A DNA stretch of 64,000 nt from Oceanicoccus sagamiensis (GTDB taxonomy: Bacteria > Pseudomonadota > Gammaproteobacteria > Pseudomonadales > Dasaniaceae): the NCBI RefSeq assembly GCF_002117105.1, contig NZ_CP019343.1, positions 2,294,001 to 2,358,000 of the forward strand, given 5' to 3'. The notes below the pieces were generated by a model. It was not told the origin of the DNA. It made no database searches and was given only the letters and a program-made list of their open reading frames with translations. The stretch's first letter is position 1. Each line of letters starts with the position of its first letter. The translations under genes were made by a program, and so were the position numbers. Below, one piece after another: positions 26,602 through 37,862 of the stretch.

Positions 26602-28650
26602 TTATAAAGCGCTAGCGGGAATGGAAATGGTGAAGGTTGACCCTTCACCGAGTATGCTGTCGACAGTGATACTACCACCCAGGTCTGAGATAAACTCCTG
26701 AGTTTGATAAACACCTATACCCATACCTTTGCCTGATTTGGTGGTATCAAAGGGCTTGAATAAGCGGTGGCGGATAAACTCTTTATCCATACCCGTGCCA
26801 TTGTCTTCGATCGTAATAATGGCATTTTTTTCCTCTTGGCGTAAAGTGACATCCACGAATCCTGAGCTATCCGTCGCCTCCTGGGCATTTTTAATGATAT
26901 TCGCTAACACCATGATTAAGTGGTCCTGATCGGCCACGACTTTGATATCTTTGCTTTCCAGTCGCAATGAAGGGGAAGGCTTGTTGTCCTGGCATTTTTT
27001 AGCGGCTTCCATCAGCACCTTATGCAGTTGCAGGCTTTTTATTTCGCTGGCTTCCTGTTGCTGTAATTTGCGCAGTAGATTGCTCATTCTACTGACGGAG
27101 TTATCAATCGTTTTGATGGCATCTTCGACAAAGGCCGGGTTTTCTTTATGCTTGGCTGCATTTTCCACCACCAGCGCCTGCTGGGCGATGAGGTTTTTAA
27201 GGTCGTGCATAATAAAGGCCGTTAGCTTATTAAAGGCGTCAAATTGCTTGGAGCGGGCCAGTTGTTCGGCAGCTTCGTGGCGGTCCAGATAGCTGGCAAC
27301 TTGTCGGCCAACGGTTTTAAGCAGGTCCAGATCTTCCCAGGTAAGTGAGGCATCCTGCTTGGATTGTTTTAATACCATAAAACCTAACAGGTCTTTTTCC
27401 GTGAGCAGTGGCATAACCAACCATAGGTCAGGAATTTCATAGATCCATGATGGCAGTTGGCTGTTGGCCTCGCCCATGGAGGCGCGGTCCGAGCCGTGAG
27501 GTGAAAATACCCACTCCTGTTCTATCATCAATTTGCAGAAGGGGCTGTCGATGCTTTCGGTCATAGCTGCATCGATATTTTCCATATTATAGGTTTGCAC
27601 GGGGCGATAAGCGCCATTGCTTTGCAGCCAAAGGCTGCCGCCCTCGCTTTTGAAGATGGAGGCAACCACCTTGATGGCCCGTTCGTGGAAGTTGTCCTGG
27701 GCTGTGGGTTGGGCGAGTGAGCTAATCAGGCCCAGCCACTCGGCACGGTAATCATATTTGTGGCGGAAGAAGTGCTTATTGATCCAGACATTAATACGCG
27801 AGCGAATAGTGCTGGAGACGAATAGGGCGACGATGGAGAGGATTGCGCCAAACAGCACTGCTACCTGTACCAGACTTCCCCAGCGGCCGCCATAAAGTTG
27901 CACGTAGTAGCCACCGATAGCAATCAGGGCAAGAAACCCGCCAGCCACCGACATACTGGTGGTATAAAAGGCCACTGGGCGCGATACCGATAGTGTGGAT
28001 CGTTGTGCTTTTTGTGAGGTCAGTGTCAGCGAGCCCAGTAGCAGTGCCAGCGCTGCCAGGCCATTAATGGCGCCACGTGATTGCCAGAGTCCAAGGTCGA
28101 TTTGATTGAAAATCAGGCTGTATGAAAACAGGTAAATATCGTAGGCAAACAGCGCCCCAATGCCCACACTGATCAATTTCATTAAGCGCTGCTGGCTGGT
28201 GTTTCGGTAGAGTTGCTCAACGGAGACCAGACCAACAATAGACAGAACCAGGTTGTTCCAGATCAATAGATTGCTGTCTTGTATTAATGGGCTTTTGATA
28301 AAGGTAAGCAGCAGGATAAGAGCGAGGCTACTTAGCCATAGCCCGTTGATGGTGTAGCGAAACTTGAGTTCCAGCTTTTGTCCCAGAGTGTATTGCAGTG
28401 AAGCCAGTAGTGCTGCTATCCAGGCGCCATAGCGAAGCGTTTCCAGTACCAGCAGGTATTCACGTTGCAGGGTAAAGTCCTGGTAATTGGCGGCGATTGC
28501 CACGTTCCAGAGGGTCGAGGTTGCGCTGGCAATAATTAAAGAATAGTGGGTGAGTTTTACCTTCCACAAATAGGCAAAAGCAATCGTGAGTAATGCGAAT
28601 GACGCGCCACCTCCAGAGTAGCTGATATAGGCGATGTAGTTTTCCTGCAT
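26602..28650 (-). CDS. prsK: PEP-CTERM system sensor histidine kinase PrsK
   Basis: Membrane sensor kinase (682 residues). Nine or more hydrophobic helices fill residues 1 to about 290, a GAF-like domain follows (about 310-460), and then a HisKA/HATPase module. The phospho-accepting His is in FIMHDLKNLIAQQ. The ATP lid reads DNGTGMDKEFIRHRLFKPFDTTK followed by GMGIGVYQTQEFI. This architecture is that of the PrsK family next to exosortase loci. It begins the prsKRT operon, 17 bases before prsR. The signal sensed is unknown. Confidence 0.94.
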   Translation of the reverse strand: MQENYIAYISYSGGGASFALLTIAFAYLWKVKLTHYSLIIASATSTLWNVAIAANYQDFTLQREYLLVLETLRYGAWIAALLASLQYTLGQKLELKFRYTINGLWLSSLALILLLTFIKSPLIQDSNLLIWNNLVLSIVGLVSVEQLYRNTSQQRLMKLISVGIGALFAYDIYLFSYSLIFNQIDLGLWQSRGAINGLAALALLLGSLTLTSQKAQRSTLSVSRPVAFYTTSMSVAGGFLALIAIGGYYVQLYGGRWGSLVQVAVLFGAILSIVALFVSSTIRSRINVWINKHFFRHKYDYRAEWLGLISSLAQPTAQDNFHERAIKVVASIFKSEGGSLWLQSNGAYRPVQTYNMENIDAAMTESIDSPFCKLMIEQEWVFSPHGSDRASMGEANSQLPSWIYEIPDLWLVMPLLTEKDLLGFMVLKQSKQDASLTWEDLDLLKTVGRQVASYLDRHEAAEQLARSKQFDAFNKLTAFIMHDLKNLIAQQALVVENAAKHKENPAFVEDAIKTIDNSVSRMSNLLRKLQQQEASEIKSLQLHKVLMEAAKKCQDNKPSPSLRLESKDIKVVADQDHLIMVLANIIKNAQEATDSSGFVDVTLRQEEKNAIITIEDNGTGMDKEFIRHRLFKPFDTTKSGKGMGIGVYQTQEFISDLGGSITVDSILGEGSTFTISIPASAL

Positions 28651-28805
28651 AGTGGCGGCTTAATCTTATGAATGGACGTCAATGATTCCAAACGCTGTTG
28701 AGCCCCAATATGCCCTGGGCTGCTATAAAAGCGTCAGCATGAATTATAGCTGCTTAAGTTGATATTGCTGTGTTGTGGGGAAGAAATGGTATTTTTTACA
28801 GAATA

Positions 28806-28833
28806 GAAAAAGCGCTGTTTTACGCCAGCGCTT
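28806..28833 (-). terminator. Rho-independent terminator of the DUF1631 gene
   Basis: On the minus strand the stem AAGCGCTG/CAGCGCTT is followed by TTTTTC, 9 bases after the DUF1631 stop. Confidence 0.75.
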
Positions 28834-28841
28834 AATAGGGC

Positions 28842-31088
28842 TTAGACAGCGCTGGATGATTGGTTGTTATTTAATCTATCGAGTACATTGCCCATGGCGC
28901 GGTCAAACAAATTGCCTTTTTCCAAAATGGTTGCGCGTCCCGCTTGCATATCACAGGCGAAGTCTTTGCGCTGTCTTTCGAGCGCTTTAAAGCCGAAGCG
29001 ATTGACAAACACATAGGTGTCAGAGGATTCAATTCTTGAGGCGAGTTTGCAGCGGGTAAGCTTGCCTGTTTTGGGGTCTTCAAACGACAGCCAGGTCTGT
29101 ATGGGCAGCTGCTCCGCTTTGCGGATATATTCATACGTTAGCTGCTTGTAGCGCGCTTGCTGGCGCTCTACGCCGGTCATATCCTGCCAGCTTTTGCTGC
29201 CGCTGCCTGGAATATGGCCAAGGGTTTCTGCCTGACTGGTGCTTAGTGGTCTGATGATAACGTCGCTTTGATCTGATGAGTGCAGTTCGTCCAGCGTGCT
29301 CTCCAGATTGGCTATAGTCTCGTCTGCTGCTTCGCGGGTAGCCGCAATTTGTGTCATGCCTTCGCTAATACGGTTTAGTAGGTCGGGCTTGATTTTCTGA
29401 TAGCGGGCTTGAGATTTAGAGTCGTTGTGGGCGTGACTGGCCCAAATAAGGTCATCAACCAATTGGGTGGCGTCAATCCATTCTGGGCTTTCATCACCGT
29501 GTTTAAGGTGAGACATAACCAGCAGGTTGAGCCAGTGCTCGGTGAGAAATTCGCTGATTTTTTCTGGTAGTGCGGCAGCTTCGAGTTTTTCAAACATCAC
29601 TTTTTGCGCCATCATCCGGGCCAGTTTGGTTCTGGCCTGGCCTTCGGCAGCTTGTCCGGTGCGTTTTTCGATTAAGGCTGACTTGTGCTCAGTTTGCTGA
29701 ATAAACTTGTCCAGCTCATTCAGTTTATCAATAAATATCTGGTCGTTGTTATTGTACTCTTCATTGATTTCCTGGGTGATTTTGGTAATCAATGAGAATA
29801 GTCTGTCGCGCTGTGGCTGTGTTGATTCATCCCAGCCAATACTGGCCTCTGCAATGGCGTTGATTAATTGGCGTGCAGGATGGGAGCCTTTATTGAAAAA
29901 GGTTTTGTCGTTTAAAGCCACTTTTAAAATAGGAATTTGCAGCCGGCTGATCAGTGCCTGAACGGCCATCGGTAGATTGCTATCGTCCAATACAAAGTCA
30001 AAAAACATGGCAACCAGATTAATCACATCGTCATCGGGCTGCTGCACGGCCTTGGCAGGGGCGTCGTCAGCTTCAGCCAGAATGCTATCGATAACCTGGC
30101 GCAGGTTTTCTGCCAATTGCAGTTCCTGATTGACCGGTGGCGGAACAATGCTCTGTTGAATGGTGGTCAGCAATTGCAGCAGGTCGTTATTTGAGACGGT
30201 TGGCCCAGCATTACTTGAGTAGGCGGTGTAATTGGGAATAAGGCTTTCGATAATCTCCGGGCTTTGCTGCCTGACAGATGTCAGCAGGTTACTTAGCTCT
30301 GCGAAGTCGAACTCAACACTTTGTTGAGAGTTTGTTGCGGTGCTTGTTGCGCGGTCGCTTTGGCCCTGGTTTTGCTGGGCGTTGTTTTTGGCATAGCCAC
30401 GGGTATTGGGTAGCACTCCTGCTTCAATTAGCAGGTTGTTCGCCGAAGAGTAGACCGTGGCCAGCTTTGACACTAACAGGCGGTCAAACTGCTTAAACAA
30501 AATGATGCGCGCTTTGATATTGAGGTCCAGCATTTTGCAGGCGTCGGCAAAGTAATGGCAAATCTGCTGGGGGTCCATCGGATTGTTTTGATCATTAATG
30601 GTGGTGTTCGGCATTAAATAATCAAATCTTAAATTCAGGTGGTAGAGGCTTTCCTGACAATTAACCTGAGCTTTACTTACCATGCTGGCGATAGCAACAT
30701 CCTGTTCAAGAATATCGTTTTGCACCAGGCTTAGGCTGTTGTGGTCGCTATTGGCCATGGTGTTGAGGCCAGAGGATAGAGCGCTGGTTTTGGCGCTTGT
30801 GGCAATTTGATGAAAGCCCGCTTCGATTTCACCTTTGAAAGAGGCCATAACGCCGTGCTTTTTAAGGCGTACTTCGCGCATGGATTCAAAATAAAGATTT
30901 TGCTCGCTATTGGTCGCTGCTCGGCTGGACAGGTCAAAAAACAGGTCGTCACAGGAGCTGAACAGGTTTTCCAGATGGGCGAGTAATATTGATGTTGAAT
31001 TGTCTTTGATCTGGCGCAGCAATACCGGGATTTCAGCAGAGCTGCTGTTATCGGGGGCTGCCTGTATATGATCAGAGTCTTTCTTCAT
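28842..31088 (-). CDS. DUF1631 family protein with C-terminal PilZ-like region
   Basis: Large soluble protein (748 residues) matching the DUF1631 pattern. It is mostly helical and Gln/Asn/Ser-rich in the middle. The C-terminal domain (about residues 650-748: PIQTWLSFEDPKTGKLTRCK, VFVNRFGFKALER) resembles a PilZ fold, although the canonical RxxxR motif of c-di-GMP binders is not evident. Members have been annotated as thymidine phosphorylases; nothing in the sequence supports that. It has its own terminator and stands apart from prsK. Confidence 0.85.
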   Translation of the reverse strand: MKKDSDHIQAAPDNSSSAEIPVLLRQIKDNSTSILLAHLENLFSSCDDLFFDLSSRAATNSEQNLYFESMREVRLKKHGVMASFKGEIEAGFHQIATSAKTSALSSGLNTMANSDHNSLSLVQNDILEQDVAIASMVSKAQVNCQESLYHLNLRFDYLMPNTTINDQNNPMDPQQICHYFADACKMLDLNIKARIILFKQFDRLLVSKLATVYSSANNLLIEAGVLPNTRGYAKNNAQQNQGQSDRATSTATNSQQSVEFDFAELSNLLTSVRQQSPEIIESLIPNYTAYSSNAGPTVSNNDLLQLLTTIQQSIVPPPVNQELQLAENLRQVIDSILAEADDAPAKAVQQPDDDVINLVAMFFDFVLDDSNLPMAVQALISRLQIPILKVALNDKTFFNKGSHPARQLINAIAEASIGWDESTQPQRDRLFSLITKITQEINEEYNNNDQIFIDKLNELDKFIQQTEHKSALIEKRTGQAAEGQARTKLARMMAQKVMFEKLEAAALPEKISEFLTEHWLNLLVMSHLKHGDESPEWIDATQLVDDLIWASHAHNDSKSQARYQKIKPDLLNRISEGMTQIAATREAADETIANLESTLDELHSSDQSDVIIRPLSTSQAETLGHIPGSGSKSWQDMTGVERQQARYKQLTYEYIRKAEQLPIQTWLSFEDPKTGKLTRCKLASRIESSDTYVFVNRFGFKALERQRKDFACDMQAGRATILEKGNLFDRAMGNVLDRLNNNQSSSAV

Positions 31089-31449
31089 CGTCGACGTCGT
31101 AATTCGTAAAGTTAAGCCAGGTGGCTAAATAGGGTCTCTATAGGTACGTATTAGCCAGCCCGTTAGATGCCATTGCATAGTCGCAGGTATAAATAGTTAC
31201 TCAGCAAGATTTATGCCTTAACTATCTACAACTTTTTGGTAATTTTCAACAAACATTCAATGTTTTTTTAAGTGCTTGTTATTTAATGATTTAATCGTCA
31301 TTTGGTGATTTGATATAGTATTGGCTTGTAAGCCTAAGTGGTTGAATTATAGTCGCAATAGTTGTGTATATTGGGCTATTTGTAAAAAAAGCCGACAACT
31401 TATCCGGTTATTCTGTGACTGCTGCGCAGGGGGGGGTATGAGGTTTGTA
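31089..31449. other. Intergenic region between ispB and the DUF1631 gene
   Basis: AT-rich 361 bases without a convincing ORF. It must contain the promoter of the DUF1631 gene and the 3' end of ispB. On the minus strand a T-run follows a weak CCG/CGG stem (about 31386-31407), which could end ispB transcription. A G-run of eight lies at about 31429-31436. Nothing else was recognised. Confidence 0.5.
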
Positions 31450-32412
31450 TCAGGCGTTTCTGGCGACTGCCAGCTCTGCTAGCCGAACCAGCGACTCTTT
31501 ATAAGGGCTTTCAGGGCAGTTGTCGATGACGGCAGCGGCGGCCTTGCTCTTGGCCATTGCCAGTTGCTTGGTATAAGTCAGTGCATCGCAGCGTTGTACC
31601 GCGGCGACAACCTCTTCCAGTTGTGCAAGGCTTTTGTTGCTGATGGCGCTATGAATCAGTGCGGCGTCGGCCTTGCTGCCCTGTTTCATGGTATAGATTA
31701 AGGGCAGGGTGGGTTTGCCTTCTGCCAGGTCATCCCCTACATTTTTTCCCATTTCGCCGGCGTTGCCTTCGTAATCCAGCACGTCATCAATCAGTTGAAA
31801 GGCCAGTCCAAGGTCCAGCCCATATTGGTAGAAACGGTCTATTTCTTCCTGCTCTGAGCCCGCCAGAATGGCGCCACAGGCAGTTGCAGCAGCGAATAGC
31901 ACCGCAGTCTTATTTTTGATGACCTGAAAATAGTCCTGTTCAGTGGTGTTTGGATCGCCGGCTTTGGTCAGTTGTAACACTTCTCCTTCAGCAATGGTGT
32001 TGGTCACTTCAGCCATCAGTGTCATTACCTCCATATTGCCGATAGATACCAGCAGTTGGAAGGCGCGGGTATACAGGAAGTCTCCCACCAGCACGCTGGG
32101 GGCGTTACCCCATTCTGCATTGGCCGTTGGCCGGCCCCGGCGCAGGGTGGAGATGTCCACAACGTCATCGTGCAGCAGGGTCGCGGTATGAATAAACTCA
32201 ATCACCGCAGCCAGCGTCAGATGGTCTTTGTTCAGGTTGCCACAGGCGCCGCCGCTGATCAGTGCCAACATAGGCCGCATGCGCTTGCCGCCAGCATCGA
32301 CAATATAGTGGCCAATATTTTCGACCAGGGGGACATTGGATTGAAGCTGGTCGATAATAAGCTGATTGACGGCTTCAAACTCGTTGGCGACGACCTTACG
32401 GACCTGTTGCAT
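31450..32412 (-). CDS. ispB: Octaprenyl/polyprenyl diphosphate synthase
   Basis: Trans-prenyltransferase (320 residues) making the side chain of ubiquinone. The first Asp-rich motif is in LLHDDVVDISTLRRGRPTAN and the second in LAFQLIDDVLDYEG, with the GKRMRPML substrate motif near residue 43. Length matches the family. It is divergent from rplU, as in many gammaproteobacteria. Confidence 0.96.
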   Translation of the reverse strand: MQQVRKVVANEFEAVNQLIIDQLQSNVPLVENIGHYIVDAGGKRMRPMLALISGGACGNLNKDHLTLAAVIEFIHTATLLHDDVVDISTLRRGRPTANAEWGNAPSVLVGDFLYTRAFQLLVSIGNMEVMTLMAEVTNTIAEGEVLQLTKAGDPNTTEQDYFQVIKNKTAVLFAAATACGAILAGSEQEEIDRFYQYGLDLGLAFQLIDDVLDYEGNAGEMGKNVGDDLAEGKPTLPLIYTMKQGSKADAALIHSAISNKSLAQLEEVVAAVQRCDALTYTKQLAMAKSKAAAAVIDNCPESPYKESLVRLAELAVARNA

Positions 32413-32774
32413 GACTATATTCGGTGCCTGGCTAGCGGATGGTGATGCTATTCCTTATTGAATAGCGGGAGCCGCATGCTAGGGCGCTGTCTGGATTGTG
32501 TCAAGCGGGCTTGGGGGGCTTCTGATCTCTGGCCAGTGGATTGGTTTTTAACCGCTTTAAGGGCTTGTTCTCAGCTCTGAACTACCGTAGAATGCGCCTC
32601 CCAAATCTGAACCTGACCTGTTTATGGAATTCCTGGTAATTCCTTGGGCTTGGCGGGATTGGTGCCTGGACTTGTCCCAGAGGTATTCGTTGTCATGGTG
32701 ATGATTGATACAACTGGCGGAAAGACTGAATGTAAGACCTATTTGCAAGCAGGCCAAAATAGTGGAGTAAAACT
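32413..32774. other. ispB-rplU divergent intergenic region and rplU leader
   Basis: 362 bases holding the rplU promoter (32565-32593) and a leader of about 170 bases before rplU. The leader has a small hairpin (GGAATT/AATTCC near 32623-32640) that might matter for ribosomal-protein control. No known leader motif was recognised with certainty. Confidence 0.5.
32565..32593 (+). promoter_or_regulatory. Sigma-70-type promoter of rplU-rpmA
   Basis: TTGTTC and TAGAAT with a 17-base spacer, about 180 bases upstream of rplU. Confidence 0.6.
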
Positions 32775-33086
32775 ATGTACGCTGTAATTGAAAGCGGTGG
32801 TAAACAGCACCGTGTTAAAGAGGGTGAAACCCTCAAGTTGGAAAAAATTGAAGTCGCCATTGGTGAGTCGATTGATTTCGATAAAGTATTAATGGTTGGC
32901 GAAGGTGAGAGTGCTAAAATTGGCGCGCCTTACGTTGATGGTGGAAAAGTGACTGCTGAGGTTATTGATCAGGCCCGTCACAAGAAAGTGAAAATCATGA
33001 AGTTCCGTCGTCGTAAACATTCTATGAAGCAGGCTGGTCATCGTCAGTGGTACACTGAAGTTAAGATCACCGCGATCAAAGGTTAA
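32775..33086 (+). CDS. rplU: 50S ribosomal protein L21
   Basis: 103-residue ribosomal protein bL21, full length, beginning [20 protein letters not shown] and containing the conserved [20 protein letters not shown] stretch that contacts 23S rRNA. It is first in the rplU-rpmA operon, 23 bases before rpmA, with a ribosome site (AGTGGAG) before the start. Confidence 0.98.
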   Translation: MYAVIESGGKQHRVKEGETLKLEKIEVAIGESIDFDKVLMVGEGESAKIGAPYVDGGKVTAEVIDQARHKKVKIMKFRRRKHSMKQAGHRQWYTEVKITAIKG

Positions 33087-33109
33087 GAGACTAACGAGGA
33101 GAAGTAATA

Positions 33110-33367
33110 ATGGCTCATAAAAAAGCAGGTGGTAGTACTCGTAACGGTCGCGATTCTAACGCCAAACGCTTAGGTGTTAAGCGTTTTGGTGGTCAAGATG
33201 TATTGGCTGGCAATATCCTGGTTCGTCAGCGTGGCACACGTTTCCACGCCGGTGAAAATGTTGGTCTGGGTGTTGATCACACATTGTTTGCCAAGGCAGA
33301 CGGTGTTGTTAAATTTGAAGTGAAAGGCCCGAAAAACCGCAAATATATCAGCGTTGTTTCTGCCTAA
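33110..33367 (+). CDS. rpmA: 50S ribosomal protein L27
   Basis: 85-residue bL27, full length, with the characteristic [21 protein letters not shown]-terminus that reaches towards the peptidyl-transferase centre. Strong ribosome site CGAGGAG upstream. It is cotranscribed with rplU and followed by a terminator. Confidence 0.98.
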   Translation: MAHKKAGGSTRNGRDSNAKRLGVKRFGGQDVLAGNILVRQRGTRFHAGENVGLGVDHTLFAKADGVVKFEVKGPKNRKYISVVSA

Positions 33368-33384
33368 GCACGAGCAGGTTAGTT

Positions 33385-33416
33385 AAAAAGCCTCGTCTTA
33401 TGACGGGGCTTTTTTA
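33385..33416 (+). terminator. Rho-independent terminator after rpmA
   Basis: Stem AAAGCCTCGTC/GACGGGGCTTT (one mismatch) with a TTAT loop, running into TTTTTT. Confidence 0.85.
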
Positions 33417-33505
33417 TGGGTGAAGATTATTTTTATCACCTTGCAGGGTTACCACTGAGCGGCCAGGTCGTTCATCTACTATTATCTAATCACGTTTACT
33501 CATGA

Positions 33506-34732
<1,227 letters not shown>

Positions 34733-34740
34733 GTAAGCAG

Positions 34741-35865
34741 ATGAATACACAACAATCAGTAGAAAAACCGCAGCGCTGGGTAGTCAAAATTGGCAGTGCT
34801 TTGCTGACCGCCAATGGTAAAGGCCTTGATATGGCGGCTATTGCTGATTGGACGGCACAGATGGCTCAGTTGCGCCAACAGGGCATAGAGTTGGTGTTAG
34901 TGTCTTCTGGTGCAGTGGCGGTGGGTATGAGTCGTTTGGGCTGGACTGAGCGCCCCCATGCGCTACATGATTTACAGGCGGCGGCGGCGCTGGGCCAGAT
35001 GGGTCTGGTGCAGGCCTATGAGTCTTGTTTCCAGAAGTTTGGTCTGCATACTGCTCAGGTGTTGTTAGGTCATGATGATATCTCTGCGCGCGACCGCTAC
35101 TTAAATGCCAGAGGGACTTTGACCACACTGCTAAAGCTTGGGGTCATTCCTGTCGTCAATGAAAATGACACGGTAGTAACCGATGAGATTCGTTTTGGTG
35201 ATAATGATACTTTGGCTGCTCTGGTAGCCAATCTTATCGATGCCGATCGTCTGGTGATATTGACTGATCAGGACGGTCTCTATAATGCAGACCCTCGCAG
35301 CAATCCGGACGCCAGGTTGGTGACCGAGGCGGCTGTTGATGATGTGAGTCTGGAGCAGATGGCTGGCGGCAGTGCAGGTGCCCTGGGGCGCGGTGGTATG
35401 GTGACCAAGATCAGGGCGGCAAAATTGGCTGCCCGCTCAGGAGCTAATACGGTTATTGTGGGTGGGGCGCTGGATGAGGTGTTGTTGCGTTTGTCGTTGC
35501 AGCAGTCGCTGGGGACCCTATTAAAGGCCGGGCGTCGCCCTCTGGTTGCCCGTAAGCAGTGGTTGGCGGGTATGTCCCGGGTTAACGGTGTGGTGCAATT
35601 GGATGATGGCGCGGTGAAGGTGTTGCGTGAGTCCGGGCGCAGTTTATTGCCGGTAGGGGTGAGAGCAGTATCCGGGTCTTTCGGTCGTGGAGATCTGGTA
35701 TCTTGTACCGATGCTGGCGGCCATGAGATTGCCCGTGGTCTGGTTAATTATAATGTCTTTGATGCGCAGCAGATTATTGGCAAGGGTAGTGAGCAAATTG
35801 AAGATATTCTGGGTTACCGGTGTGAAGAAGAGCTTATTCACAGGGATAACCTGGTACTGGTGTAG
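34741..35865 (+). CDS. proB: Glutamate 5-kinase
   Basis: First enzyme of proline synthesis (374 residues from this start). The amino-acid kinase domain ([49 protein letters not shown]-like [13 protein letters not shown]) is followed by a C-terminal PUA domain (from about residue 280). The ATG at 34741 is chosen; an in-frame TTG at 34729 overlapping the cgtA stop would add four residues. It lies directly downstream of cgtA. Confidence 0.96.
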   Translation: MNTQQSVEKPQRWVVKIGSALLTANGKGLDMAAIADWTAQMAQLRQQGIELVLVSSGAVAVGMSRLGWTERPHALHDLQAAAALGQMGLVQAYESCFQKFGLHTAQVLLGHDDISARDRYLNARGTLTTLLKLGVIPVVNENDTVVTDEIRFGDNDTLAALVANLIDADRLVILTDQDGLYNADPRSNPDARLVTEAAVDDVSLEQMAGGSAGALGRGGMVTKIRAAKLAARSGANTVIVGGALDEVLLRLSLQQSLGTLLKAGRRPLVARKQWLAGMSRVNGVVQLDDGAVKVLRESGRSLLPVGVRAVSGSFGRGDLVSCTDAGGHEIARGLVNYNVFDAQQIIGKGSEQIEDILGYRCEEELIHRDNLVLV

Positions 35866-35902
35866 GGTGCCTGGCGTGGTTTTAGATAAAAGCTACAGGC
35901 GT

Positions 35903-35930
35903 AAAAAAACCGGCATTAGCCGGTTTTTTT
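35903..35930. terminator. Bidirectional terminator between proB and rpsT
   Basis: Stem AACCGGC/GCCGGTT with an ATTA loop, with A/T tracts on both sides; it serves the convergent proB and rpsT. Confidence 0.85.
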
Positions 35931-35947
35931 GCTTCTGGGCTGAGTAA

Positions 35948-36214
35948 TTACGCAGCCAGAGCTTTGACCTGTGTGTTCAGGCGGCTCTTATGACGAGCAG
36001 CTTTATTCTTATGAATAATGCCCTTGTCTGCCATGCGGTCGATAACGGGCACGGCTGCTGCGTAAGCGGCTGTCGCTTCTTCAGCGTTGCCAGTGGCAAT
36101 AGCGGCCAGTACTTTCTTGATGGAGGTACGAACAACTGAGCGAAGGCTGGCATTGTGCTGGCGACGCTTCTCGGCCTGACGGGCGCGTTTTTTGGCTTGT
36201 GGTGAATTCGCCAT
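35948..36214 (-). CDS. rpsT: 30S ribosomal protein S20
   Basis: 88-residue bS20, starting [18 protein letters not shown] and ending with the [12 protein letters not shown] motif; full length. It is monocistronic, transcribed towards proB, and ends at a shared terminator. Confidence 0.98.
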   Translation of the reverse strand: MANSPQAKKRARQAEKRRQHNASLRSVVRTSIKKVLAAIATGNAEEATAAYAAAVPVIDRMADKGIIHKNKAARHKSRLNTQVKALAA

Positions 36215-36601
36215 TGTATAAATCCTGTGTCAAATAGTGATCCCCTGCAGACAGATGTTGAAAACAGGAGTGGAAATTTAGGAGGCGGGATTATTCCTTG
36301 TTCTACGCCCTATGTCAACCGTGTTGCCCCGCTAATTAGCGGTTTTCTTTGCCGGCGGCGGCTATGAGGGTCAGTTGTAGTGACTTTACCCGATTTACCT
36401 TCGGTAAGCCGTATCCAGTGATGTTTTTTGTCGTTTATTACAGCCAATAAATGTAACTAATTGGCCGTTTGTAACGGCCGATCCCTTGCGGCTGGGCTTG
36501 CCGGCTGTCAAGAAAATTATTGCCAACTTTTTACTTATGAAGTCGCTCTCGTTTGGCGCTAAGCTTTAGTCATGTTAATCAACTAGTTAATCGTTTTTGC
36601 T
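36215..36601. other. Intergenic region upstream of rpsT
   Basis: 387 bases between divergent genes. It holds the rpsT leader and promoter, not assigned exactly. A small hairpin (GATTTACC TTC GGTAAG) lies near 36390-36408. No ORF or RNA gene was recognised. Confidence 0.4.
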
Positions 36602-36937
36602 ATGAAGTGTTTGAGTCATTTAATCACCTTATTGGTACTGGCCTTATCAACCTCTCTGGGCTGGGCATCGTGTCAGCAGTCTGCCGCACCCGGTATGCCT
36701 AATCCTGATATGGCTAGTGAATACGAAATGTTACAGGCGCAGATTGCGGTCAAAAATTACCTGGCAACGCAAGAGCAGTATTTAAACTGTGTGCAAAGTA
36801 GCCGCAAACATAACCAAATTATCGATCGTATGCATGAAATTGCCGATCAATATAATCGTAAGGCAAGGCGCTATAAGGCGCGGATGGAATCACAGGATAT
36901 GATTACTGAACTTGCGTTACTGGATCTCTCGATCTAA
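36602..36937 (+). CDS. Small exported helical protein of unknown function
   Basis: 111 residues. A signal peptide (LITLLVLALSTSLGWA, cleavage near residue 23) leads a mature part with two cysteines (in ASCQQ and LNCVQ) and charged helices (RKHNQIIDRMHEIADQYNRK). Probably periplasmic. Not a family I recognise. A terminator follows. Confidence 0.7.
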   Translation: MKCLSHLITLLVLALSTSLGWASCQQSAAPGMPNPDMASEYEMLQAQIAVKNYLATQEQYLNCVQSSRKHNQIIDRMHEIADQYNRKARRYKARMESQDMITELALLDLSI

Positions 36938-36966
36938 GCCTTTCACGTAGCTCTCCCCTCGTGAGC

Positions 36967-36994
36967 AGGAGCCACCTTTGGTGGCTCCTTTTTT
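36967..36994 (+). terminator. Rho-independent terminator
   Basis: Perfect 10-base stem AGGAGCCACC/GGTGGCTCCT with a TTT loop, then a T-run, after the small exported-protein gene. Confidence 0.88.
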
Positions 36995-37056
36995 ATTGCC
37001 TATTGATCAGTAATGTTATCCAATCACTGCAGACTTTTTTGATAGGAATACTGTGC

Positions 37057-37845
37057 ATGTCTGAAACTCTATTCAAGGCCCCCGAGGGCCACCATATACC
37101 GTTTAAAGGAACTCCAAATTTCCGAGACTATGGCGGTTATACAACTATCGATGGTCGCAGCGTCAAGCGACGCCAGTTATTTCGCTCCGGCCAGTTGTCT
37201 AAGTTGACGGAGGTTGACCAGCAGCAATTAGCTGGCTTGGATATTCGCCTGGTATTTGATTTCAGGCGTGATGAGGAGAGGCAGCAAGACCCCAGTCTGT
37301 TTCCCCTATCTGCGCAGCCTGAAACGGTAGCGCTGCCGATTCATCCAGGCAGTGCTATTGGTTTTTTAGAGAGTATCGCCAGTGGCAATATGGGCAGTGA
37401 GAAAATGGCCAGCTTTATGTGTGCGATTAATCAAGAATTTGTCTTTGACCAAGCTGACAAATATCGCCAGATGTTTTGCTGTTTATTAGATCATGCTGAG
37501 GGGGGCTCTTTGGTGCATTGTGCAGCGGGTAAAGATCGCACGGGCTTTGCGGCGGCGATGATGTTATCTGCACTGGGTGTGCCCCGGGAAACCATTTTTG
37601 CCGACTATATGTTGACCGCAGATTATGTGTTGGTGGACAAAGAGATTGCCAGGGTGAGTAAGAAATATCAGTGGCAGGGTGAGCCCGATGTGATGCGACC
37701 TTTGCTGGAAGTGCGGCGGGATTATTTACAGTCAGCTTTCGATATGATTGATAAGCAATTCCCGACGATTGAGAATTACCTGCAAGATGTTTTAGGGGTG
37801 GGTTTGGCGGAAAGGGATTGGCTGCAAGCACGCTATCTCGAATAG
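37057..37845 (+). CDS. Tyrosine/serine protein phosphatase-like (Y_phosphatase3 family)
   Basis: Dual-specificity-like phosphatase (262 residues). The catalytic P-loop VHCAAGKDRTGFAAAMML (HCx5R) is near residue 155, preceded by GTPNFRDYGGY and FRSGQLSKL at the N-terminus, both typical of this family. The ATG at 37057 has AGGA about nine bases upstream; a longer frame from a GTG at 36961 would run through the terminator stem and is rejected. Substrate unknown; it could be a phosphotyrosine protein or a phosphoinositide-like molecule. Confidence 0.88.
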   Translation: MSETLFKAPEGHHIPFKGTPNFRDYGGYTTIDGRSVKRRQLFRSGQLSKLTEVDQQQLAGLDIRLVFDFRRDEERQQDPSLFPLSAQPETVALPIHPGSAIGFLESIASGNMGSEKMASFMCAINQEFVFDQADKYRQMFCCLLDHAEGGSLVHCAAGKDRTGFAAAMMLSALGVPRETIFADYMLTADYVLVDKEIARVSKKYQWQGEPDVMRPLLEVRRDYLQSAFDMIDKQFPTIENYLQDVLGVGLAERDWLQARYLE

Positions 37846-37862
37846 CTTTTTTTGATCAAGTA

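Noticed and set aside
36961-37056. A longer start (GTG at 36961) for the phosphatase
   Set aside because: It runs through a strong terminator stem, and the ATG at 37057 has a ribosome site and the family's usual N-terminus.
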